From an uncultured Campylobacter sp. (GTDB lineage: Bacteria > Campylobacterota > Campylobacteria > Campylobacterales > Campylobacteraceae), in contig NZ_CALIJF010000006.1 of the NCBI RefSeq assembly GCF_938018035.1, positions 1 through 20,127 on the forward strand: DNA of 20,127 nucleotides, in the 5' to 3' direction. Under the pieces are notes generated by a model that saw only the letters and a list, made by a program, of their open reading frames with translations, was not told the DNA's origin and ran no database searches. Position 1 is the stretch's first letter, and every line of letters starts with the position of its first letter. Position numbers and translations under genes: made by a program. This document shows, piece by piece, positions 14,588 to 20,127 of this stretch.

Positions 14588-15068
14588 TATCGTGTTAGTA
14601 TATCCGCAGATCCACACAAATACCGGCTCCATCGGGCGCATGTGCGTCAATGCGGGGTGTCCTTTGCATCTGATTAAGCCGCTCGGATTTGTAATCGACG
14701 ATAAGCATCTGCGCCGAGCTGGGCTTGATTATTGGGCAAATTTGGATCTTAAAATTTGGGAAAATTGGGACGAGTTTATGGCGGCGAACGAGAAATTTAA
14801 GCAGCGCTTCTTTTTTGCGACGACGAAGACGAACAAGCTCTACTACGAGGCGAAATTTCAGCCGGGCGATTTTTTGATTTTCGGCTCGGAGGGGCACGGG
14901 CTGCCGCTTGAGATCATGCGCACAAACCGCGAAAACTGCATCACGATCCCGATGAGCGGGGCGGGGCGCAGTTTAAATTTAGCCACTAGCGTGGGCATCG
15001 TAACCTACGAAGCGATCCGCCAAAACATCGATAAATTCGACTTTAGGAGCGCAGTTTGCGAGTTTTAG
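14580..15068 (+). CDS. trmL: tRNA (cytidine(34)-2'-O)-methyltransferase TrmL
   Basis: A SPOUT-class S-adenosylmethionine-dependent enzyme that 2'-O-methylates the wobble base of leucine tRNAs. The 162 residues show the family's whole plan: NIVLVYP at the N-terminus, NTGSIGR (14-20), GSEGHGLP (102-109), and the knot segment IPM to RSLNLATSVGIVTYEA (123-145). The ATG at 14580 has only a poor GGTGA upstream and lies within the end of the preceding pentad-periodic ORF, so it is probably translated by re-initiation from it. A TTG directly before the ATG is in frame. The next gene begins 13 bp before the stop of this one. Confidence 0.95.
   Translation: MFNIVLVYPQIHTNTGSIGRMCVNAGCPLHLIKPLGFVIDDKHLRRAGLDYWANLDLKIWENWDEFMAANEKFKQRFFFATTKTNKLYYEAKFQPGDFLIFGSEGHGLPLEIMRTNRENCITIPMSGAGRSLNLATSVGIVTYEAIRQNIDKFDFRSAVCEF
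15045..15049 (+). promoter_or_regulatory. ribosome-binding site that sets a TTG start
   Basis: AGGAG inside the end of trmL lies 6 bases before the TTG at 15056. That start yields a complete signal peptide for the exported nuclease-like protein. The next in-frame ATG (15083) would remove most of it. Confidence 0.7.
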
Positions 15069-16417
15069 CGCTACTTTTTGCGATGTTTTTATGCGGCGCG
15101 AGTGCGGCGGAGCTGAAAATCGCATCGTTTAACGTGCAAAATTTATTCGACGGCGTAAACGACGGCACGGAGTACGCTGATTTTGAGATCGGGCGCGGTG
15201 GTTGGAGCGAGCAAAAATACGAGCGCAAGCTGCAAGCGGTAGTGGATGAGATAAGCGCGCTTAATGCCGATATTTTGGGGCTGCAAGAGATCGAAAACGA
15301 AGCCGTGCTAAAAGCGCTTGCACAGAAGGCGGGCTATAAATTCTACGCTTTTTCGCGCGCACAGACTGCACCTGCGGGCGTGGCGGTAATGTCGCGCATA
15401 CCGATAAAATTTCAAAAAACCTACCGCCCGACAGAGCTTAAAACTAGAGATATTTTGCGCGCTGATTTTGCGCTTGGCGGCACTGATTTTAGCTTTTATG
15501 TAGTGCATATGCTCTCTGCACGCAATCCGCTAAGCGAGCGCAGGCGAAATTTCGCCTTTTTACGCGAGGTTTTGCAAGGGCACCAACGCGCTATCGTAGC
15601 GGGAGATTTTAATACGAATTTCGGGCGAAATTCTTTGCTAAACGAGCTTATCGAGCGCGATGGATTTAGTGATTTGTGGGCGCTGCATCCCTGCTCGCAG
15701 CTAAAGCATTTTGGCTCTTGTGAGTCTCATGAAAGCGGCGCGGTGCTAGATCATATCTTGCTTAGCGACGATTTTTTTAGTAGCGAGCCTGGATATAAAA
15801 AGGACAGCTTCGCTGTTGCTAAATCCTCTACCGCTTCCGATCATTTCCCGATTAGCTTCATTCTGACCGACGAAGGCGCTTTAAAATCTATGCCGAAAAA
15901 GCAAGAATTTTTAGCTAAAAATACCGCTAGCTCCGCAAAGGCCGTCACGATAGAGGAGCTTTACGGGCGCAGTATAAGCGAGCCTGTGCTGATAAAAGGC
16001 GCAGTCGTGAGCTTTACAAACCGCCACGGCTTTGCGATCTCCCAAGATGGAAGCGGAGTTTTTGTCTATGGCGGCAGCGGGCTACAGCTAGGCGATAAAC
16101 TCGATCTGCTAGTAAAAAAGACGAAATTTTATAAGCAAAGCTTTGAAATCGACGATTTTGAGATCGTATCTAGAAGCGGCAACGTAGGCTCTATCGCGCC
16201 ATACGTTTTGCCTAGCGCATCGGTGCGGCAGCTGCGCGCAGGAGATGTGATAAGCACGATCAAAGGCGACGTTGAAGACGGCATAATTGATCTAAAAAGC
16301 GCGGGCGAGTTTAGAATTTTTCGCAAAAGCGCTCCTGTACAAAACGGCAAAAATTTAGAATTTAAAAATGCCTATTTTACGATTTATAAAGGGCAAAAGG
16401 AATTTATAGTAGAATGA
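15056..16417 (+). CDS. exported endonuclease/exonuclease/phosphatase-family protein with OB-fold tail
   Basis: The 453-residue protein begins with a signal peptide (MRVLALLFAMFLCGASAAE, likely cleaved after Ala17 or Ala18), so it acts outside the cytosol. Residues 20-270 carry the metal-dependent endonuclease/exonuclease/phosphatase core: SFNVQN (Asn27), LQEIE (Glu78), VVHMLS (His151), GDFNTN (Asp184, Asn186), LDHILLSDDF (Asp232, His233) and SDHFPISF (Asp262, His263). Residues of about 295-375 resemble the OB-fold found in YhcR/ExeM-type extracellular nucleases (VLIKGAVVSF, GFAISQDGSGVFVY, GDKLDLLVK). DNA or RNA hydrolysis is therefore likelier than lipid phosphatase activity, but the substrate is unproven. 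It starts with TTG and its stop overlaps the next ATG in an ATGA. Confidence 0.85.
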   Translation: MRVLALLFAMFLCGASAAELKIASFNVQNLFDGVNDGTEYADFEIGRGGWSEQKYERKLQAVVDEISALNADILGLQEIENEAVLKALAQKAGYKFYAFSRAQTAPAGVAVMSRIPIKFQKTYRPTELKTRDILRADFALGGTDFSFYVVHMLSARNPLSERRRNFAFLREVLQGHQRAIVAGDFNTNFGRNSLLNELIERDGFSDLWALHPCSQLKHFGSCESHESGAVLDHILLSDDFFSSEPGYKKDSFAVAKSSTASDHFPISFILTDEGALKSMPKKQEFLAKNTASSAKAVTIEELYGRSISEPVLIKGAVVSFTNRHGFAISQDGSGVFVYGGSGLQLGDKLDLLVKKTKFYKQSFEIDDFEIVSRSGNVGSIAPYVLPSASVRQLRAGDVISTIKGDVEDGIIDLKSAGEFRIFRKSAPVQNGKNLEFKNAYFTIYKGQKEFIVE

Positions 16418-16548
16418 TACACGCCGTTATAACCGCACTTTTCGTGCTTTTTATGATATTTATGATCGTAGGATTTAACCGCGAAATGATGGAGAAAAAC
16501 GAAAAACGAAATCAACGAAAAAAGGATAAAGATGGAACTACTCATTGA
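16414..16548 (+). CDS. 44-residue single-pass membrane protein
   Basis: This short gene is bounded by an ATGA overlap with the nuclease-like gene upstream, and it overlaps the glyS start by 17 bp. The product has one hydrophobic helix (about residues 5-20, ITALFVLFMIFMIVG). A strongly charged tail follows (NREMMEKNEKRNQRKKDKDG), giving an inner-membrane protein whose basic tail is probably cytosolic. An AAAGGAA lies about 12 bases before the ATG. The glyS ribosome-binding site lies inside its coding region, so its translation could affect glyS. I do not recognise a family, and the case rests on overlap geometry and composition. Confidence 0.65.
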   Translation: MIHAVITALFVLFMIFMIVGFNREMMEKNEKRNQRKKDKDGTTH

Positions 16549-18559
16549 GATTGGGGTCGAGGAGCTGCCTGCGATCCCGTTTTTAAAAGAGCGTGCGAAT
16601 ATCGCGCCAAAATGGCGCGCGGTGCTTGAGGCTAACCGCATAAATAGCGACTTTCGCTTCGAATTTAGCCCGCGTAGATTCGTGCTATTTCACGAGGATT
16701 TTCCACAACGCGGCGATGATGCGCAGATCGTAAGCACGGGCGCACCAAAATCCGTCGCGCTCAAAGACGGCGCGTGGAGCCCTGCAGCGCTAAGTTTTGC
16801 TAAAAAATGCGGCATAAGCGAAAGCGAGCTGGAATTTCGACAGGTGGGCGGCAAAGAGGTACTCTACCACGCTGCGGTGCAAAAGGGGCGCGATAGTCGT
16901 GAAATTCTAGGCGAAATGATAGAGGAGTTTTTACGATCGCTAAATTTTGGACGCGCGATGCGCTGGGGTAGCGGCGAGTTTGAGTTTATCCGTCCGATAA
17001 GAAGCATAGCCTGCGTTTTGGGCGGAGAAAACGTAGATTTTGAAATTTATGGCGTGCGAAGCGCGGCTGCATTTTTTCCGCACAGAAAATTTGGCTACGA
17101 AGCGATTAAATTTAAAGACGCCGCGGATTATTTCGCACTGCTGGAGCGTAACGGCGTAATTTTAAGCGAGCAAAAAAGAAAGGATAAAATTCTAAGCGAG
17201 TTTGCAAAGCTCGAGAAAAAGCATGGCTTTAAGATCGAGGTCGATCCTGCGTTGTTGGATGAAGTAACGGCTATCACTGAGTATCCGACGGCGCTGCTAG
17301 GCAGCTTTGAGCGAGATTTTTTAAGCGTGCCAAAGGAGGTCATTATCACTTCGATGAAGGAGAATCAGCGCTATTTTCCTGTTTTCGAGGATAAAAACTT
17401 AAGCAATCACTTCGTTGTCGTTAGTAATGCGATCACCGATGATGACGAGCTTGTAGTACGCGGCAATGAAAAAGTTTTACGCGCGCGCCTAAGCGATGCT
17501 ATGTTTTTTTGGAAGAGCGATTTGCAAGCGGAATTTAGCCCTGAAAAACTTAAGCAAATTTCCTATATGCAAGCTCTTGGCTCGGTTTATGATAAGCAAG
17601 TGCGCGAGCTAGCCGTAGCAAGGGTACTGAGCGCGGATTATGCTACGCAGATTGAGGCGGAGATCGGCAAAAAGGATTTTGCGCGGGATGTGGAAAATGC
17701 CGTAATGTTTAGTAAAGCAGATCTTAGCAGCACGATGGTGGGCGAATTTAGCGAGCTTCAAGGCATTATGGGTAGTTACTATGCCGCACATGCTGGACTG
17801 GCAGATCATGTATGCCGCGCGATACGCGAGCAATATCTGCCTAGCGGCGAGGATAGCGAGCTGCCAAGCGGTGTATTTAGTAGCGTAATCGCTATAGCGA
17901 TGAAATTTGAAACGCTCCTGGGGCTTTTTAGTATCAATAAAGTTCCAAGCGGCAATAAAGATCCGTATGCGCTTCGCCGCGCAGCTACGGGGCTAATTAA
18001 AATTTTACTAAATCAAGGATTGAGCTTTGATGCGAATGCGCTGGCGCAGAAGCTAGCGCCAAATTATAAGAAATTTGACATTTCTAAGCTGCTGGATTTT
18101 ATAAAAGATAGGTTATACGGAATTTTTGACGAGATAAATCCGTCCGTGATCAAGGCGTGCATCGCAAGCGGCGAAAACGATCTGCTACGACTAAGCAAGG
18201 CTATAAAAGCTCTGGGTGAGATCGCAGCAGCAGCAGATTTTGCAGAAAATTTCGCGACTTTTAAGCGCCTAGCCAATATCATCAAGGACGAAAAAATAGG
18301 CGCGGTGGACGAAAATCTATTCGAACACGACGCTGAGCGCGCGCTAAATGCGGCGTTCAGGGCGATTAAGCTCAACGAAAACGACGTGAGTGGGTATCTG
18401 CGCTCACTATTTGGGCTTAAAGGCGTGATTGATAATTTTTTCGATAACGTAATGATAAACGTCCAGGATGTCAAGATACGCGCAAATCGTATCGCAAATA
18501 TCGGGCAAATTTATCGCGCGTTTTTGCAGTTTGCCGATATCAAAGAGATAGGATTTTAA
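16532..18559 (+). CDS. glyS: Glycyl-tRNA synthetase beta subunit
   Basis: Beta chain of the heterotetrameric bacterial glycyl-tRNA synthetase. It binds the tRNA, while the alpha chain GlyQ (not in this window) forms the catalytic core. The 675 residues match the family (E. coli 689). Recognisable parts are the N-terminal LLIEIGVEELPA, RAMRWGSGEFEFIRPIRSI (about 150), FLSVPKEVIITSMKENQRYFPV, and ADLSSTMVGEFSELQGIMG. The C-terminal anticodon-binding region ends in VMINVQDVKIRANRIANIGQIYRAF. The ATG at 16532 follows AAAAGGA at normal spacing and overlaps the small membrane protein gene. A strong hairpin follows the stop. Confidence 0.97.
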   Translation: MELLIEIGVEELPAIPFLKERANIAPKWRAVLEANRINSDFRFEFSPRRFVLFHEDFPQRGDDAQIVSTGAPKSVALKDGAWSPAALSFAKKCGISESELEFRQVGGKEVLYHAAVQKGRDSREILGEMIEEFLRSLNFGRAMRWGSGEFEFIRPIRSIACVLGGENVDFEIYGVRSAAAFFPHRKFGYEAIKFKDAADYFALLERNGVILSEQKRKDKILSEFAKLEKKHGFKIEVDPALLDEVTAITEYPTALLGSFERDFLSVPKEVIITSMKENQRYFPVFEDKNLSNHFVVVSNAITDDDELVVRGNEKVLRARLSDAMFFWKSDLQAEFSPEKLKQISYMQALGSVYDKQVRELAVARVLSADYATQIEAEIGKKDFARDVENAVMFSKADLSSTMVGEFSELQGIMGSYYAAHAGLADHVCRAIREQYLPSGEDSELPSGVFSSVIAIAMKFETLLGLFSINKVPSGNKDPYALRRAATGLIKILLNQGLSFDANALAQKLAPNYKKFDISKLLDFIKDRLYGIFDEINPSVIKACIASGENDLLRLSKAIKALGEIAAAADFAENFATFKRLANIIKDEKIGAVDENLFEHDAERALNAAFRAIKLNENDVSGYLRSLFGLKGVIDNFFDNVMINVQDVKIRANRIANIGQIYRAFLQFADIKEIGF

Positions 18560-18575
18560 TTTCACTTAGAACTCA

Positions 18576-18612
18576 TTTGCCCAAGGTTTACGCGAATCTT
18601 GGGCAAAATTTT
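18576..18612 (+). terminator. glyS-cas6 intergenic hairpin
   Basis: TTTGCCCAAG (18576-18585) pairs perfectly with CTTGGGCAAA (18598-18607). Three further pairs (one G-U) close a 6-base loop, and ATTTT follows. This fits an intrinsic terminator for glyS with a short T tract. Only 8 bases then separate it from the cas6 ribosome-binding site, so cas6 has no room for its own promoter behind it. Confidence 0.7.
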
Positions 18613-18631
18613 ACTGCGCAAAGGAGCGCAA

Positions 18632-19327
18632 ATGCTAATCATCAACGCAAAATTACCAACTAAAAATCTAAAAATCACAAAATCTCTCTCGCAGTTGATT
18701 CAGGGCTTTCTTTATCGCTATCTGCCGGCTTCAGAGCACGTAGGATATAGGCACGAATCAAGCGGTAAAATTTTTAAACGCACAGTGTTTGATTTTATCT
18801 TGCGAGGAGAGGACTTGCGCGTGCGATTTGCTTCATGCGAGCCGGAGTTTGAACGTAAAATCGCACTAGCAATACTAAAAGACGGACTAAGCTTGGGTGA
18901 AATTCTATTTACGCAAACTACCGTCGAAGCGAAAAATCATAAAATTTGCGAGAACGAAACTATTGTGCAAGGCTACGTGGCGTGCGCAGTAAGCGGGCTT
19001 TTGGGACATAAAGTCTATTTGCAGCCGCAAGATAGCAGGCATTTAGAGATGATGAAGACGAATATTTTACAGCGATTTGAGACGATTATGGGGCGAAAAT
19101 ATGATGGCGAAATGGAATTAAATTTATTGTGGCAAAAGCTGGGTGAATCTGTGAAATTCTATTACGGCAACAATCGCGAGCCGGTATATGCGTGGCAGGC
19201 AAGATGGAAAATTGTAGCTAATGCAGAACTAATCAATTTGGTCCTTGGTACGGGTGCTGGAAGCGGGTGCATGAACTACGGAGTAGGGGTTTTGGAGGTT
19301 GTAAAGCAAGACTATATTAAAGTATAG
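18632..19327 (+). CDS. cas6: CRISPR-associated endoribonuclease Cas6
   Basis: Cas6 cuts the CRISPR precursor RNA within each repeat to release crRNAs. The 231-residue protein ends in the family's glycine-rich loop GTGAGSGCMNYGVGVLEVV (207-225). It has the N-terminal ferredoxin-like signature around YRHESSGKIFKRTVFDFIL (39-57), where His36 or His41 is a candidate catalytic residue. The frame is open upstream to 18599, but the ATG at 18632 is chosen because AAGGAG precedes it by 5 bases and the protein then begins MLIINAKLP, as expected for the first strand. Composition is intermediate (one 60-base line counted at 48% GC), unlike the AT-rich gene that follows. The neighbouring gene suggests a type I-B-like system. 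Confidence 0.87.
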   Translation: MLIINAKLPTKNLKITKSLSQLIQGFLYRYLPASEHVGYRHESSGKIFKRTVFDFILRGEDLRVRFASCEPEFERKIALAILKDGLSLGEILFTQTTVEAKNHKICENETIVQGYVACAVSGLLGHKVYLQPQDSRHLEMMKTNILQRFETIMGRKYDGEMELNLLWQKLGESVKFYYGNNREPVYAWQARWKIVANAELINLVLGTGAGSGCMNYGVGVLEVVKQDYIKV

Positions 19328-19420
19328 ATTTCAAATTCTAAAAGAATATTTGCTTGCTTTATGGCAATTCTATAATAAAATTTTTAAAAAATCAAACTTT
19401 ATATTAAATTATAGTAACTA

Positions 19421-19450
19421 TTGACATATTGATTTTAATTTAGATATAAT
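19421..19450 (+). promoter_or_regulatory. consensus sigma-70 promoter of the downstream cas operon
   Basis: TTGACA (19421-19426) and TATAAT (19445-19450) are both perfect matches, separated by 18 bp, in an AT-rich 150-bp gap. The expected start near 19457 gives a leader of about 21 bases. A consensus -35 is unusual for Campylobacter and for this window. Confidence 0.75.
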
Positions 19451-19465
19451 TGCGCTAAATTTTAG

Positions 19466-19471
19466 AAAGGA
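19466..19471 (+). promoter_or_regulatory. ribosome-binding site that sets a TTG start
   Basis: AAAGGA lies 6 bases before TTG 19478. The first in-frame ATG is about 100 codons further on, so the TTG start is well supported. Confidence 0.65.
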
Positions 19472-19477
19472 TAAATT

Positions 19478-20127
19478 TTGGGCGATATAGTTAAAATTTT
19501 TTCTAGTATCGGCGAAATTTACGACAAACAAAAAACTAAAATTAACAACAAGAGCTATGAATACGATGCTATTAAAATTTATCTTTGTGATATTAAAAGT
19601 AAAGAAATATTGGTAAATAACAATATTTCAAGAGACGATTTAATAGTTTGTAGATTTGGCATAGGCGCGAATTCTGGCAATTTGTTCCCTAATGTCCAAT
19701 TCATTAGCAAAGCCGTAAAAGACGATACTCCTAAATTTATAAAAGGAATTTTAAAAGCCGTAAAAAATATGCTCTCTTGCTTCAATCCTGACGATATCAA
19801 AAATGATAAAATATTAACGGATTTATCTAGCTTAAACGAGAGCTTTTTTGATGATATTTTAAGTGAAATTGTAGCTCTACAAGAAGAGCCTAAGAAAAAG
19901 GGCATGAAAGTGGCTACTTTTTTTACATTATCTTGGGAGGGTAGGCCGATTTCAGCGTATTTCAAAAATATTTTTACGAGTCATTTAAGTGATAGCGATA
20001 ATGGTAAAACTGCCAAAATTTATGGTTATGATATGCTTACAAATAGTATGGGTATCGGTGGAGATGCGAATTTAGCGTTTTGTTCTGTAAACGAGCTACC
20101 GACTGCCTTACAAGACATTAAAGTTAG
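19478..20127 (+). CDS. probable Cas8b-type Cascade large subunit (partial, runs off the window)
   Basis: The frame is open for 216 codons to the window end with no stop. It begins TTG GGC GAT (MGDIVKIFSSIGEIYDKQ) behind AAAGGA, 21 bases or so after a consensus promoter. Other landmarks are LFPNVQFISKAVKDDTPKF, the TLSWEGRPISAYF segment and YGYDMLTNSMGIGGDANLAF. The N-terminal IxxIGEIY pattern, size and position right after cas6 suggest the TM1802/Csh1 (Cas8b) family, the large subunit that recognises the target flank in type I-B Cascade. No decisive motif is visible in this fragment. Composition is strongly AT-rich (three 60-base lines counted at 18-37% GC) compared with the resident genes, pointing to recent transfer. 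Confidence 0.6.
   Translation, partial: MGDIVKIFSSIGEIYDKQKTKINNKSYEYDAIKIYLCDIKSKEILVNNNISRDDLIVCRFGIGANSGNLFPNVQFISKAVKDDTPKFIKGILKAVKNMLSCFNPDDIKNDKILTDLSSLNESFFDDILSEIVALQEEPKKKGMKVATFFTLSWEGRPISAYFKNIFTSHLSDSDNGKTAKIYGYDMLTNSMGIGGDANLAFCSVNELPTALQDIKV

Noticed and set aside
19579..19965. 128-codon minus-strand frame opposite the probable cas8b
   Set aside because: It overlaps a long open plus-strand frame with its own promoter and ribosome-binding site, and has no start signals of its own.

Overview
The window looks like a chromosome segment of a Campylobacter (Campylobacterota) of moderate GC content, such as C. gracilis or a relative. The genus is inferred from the gene set and families: a long acidic-linker RpoD, a two-subunit-type GlyRS beta chain, a short LeuD, a CiaD-like gene upstream of cca, and TrmL. 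It is also suggested by the very frequent AAATTT-type hexamers.

Left part (1-7038): gpsA, a uracil-type NCS2 permease, a DKNYY-type envelope protein and a DJ-1/PfpI protein (minus strand) are separated by unusually long gene-poor gaps of 930, 903, 184 and 797 bp. These gaps hold decayed short repeats and clusters of the palindromic hexamer RAATTY. Centre (7239-9119): rpoD lies on the minus strand, with a clear -10 box.

Right part (9527-18559): two runs of closely packed or overlapping plus-strand genes. The first is leuD-leuB-orf80-ciaD-like-cca. The second begins at a TAAAAT promoter box at 13797 and runs through a pentad-periodic ORF, trmL, a secreted endonuclease/exonuclease/phosphatase protein, a 44-residue membrane protein and glyS. 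Genes overlap by 4 to 41 bp, so translational coupling is likely. Several starts are TTG with AGGAG six bases upstream.

Right edge (18632-20127): cas6, preceded by a strong hairpin, and then a distinctly AT-rich gene that runs off the window and is probably cas8b. That gene has its own near-perfect TTGACA-18-TATAAT promoter. This appears to be the start of a type I-B-like CRISPR-Cas locus; no CRISPR array is present inside the window.

The most unusual signal is the RAATTY hexamer. It forms loose arrays with about 16-bp spacing in a gene-free gap (759-993) and with 15-bp spacing inside the ORF at 13829-14587, where it reads as pentapeptides. It is also enriched in an expanded linker of the CiaD-like protein, where 33-bp repeats occur. 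From memory, C. jejuni uses methylated RAATTY sites to recognise its own DNA during transformation. These arrays could therefore be an uptake or methylation signal built into DNA and protein sequence alike. That link is inference. All site counts were made by eye.
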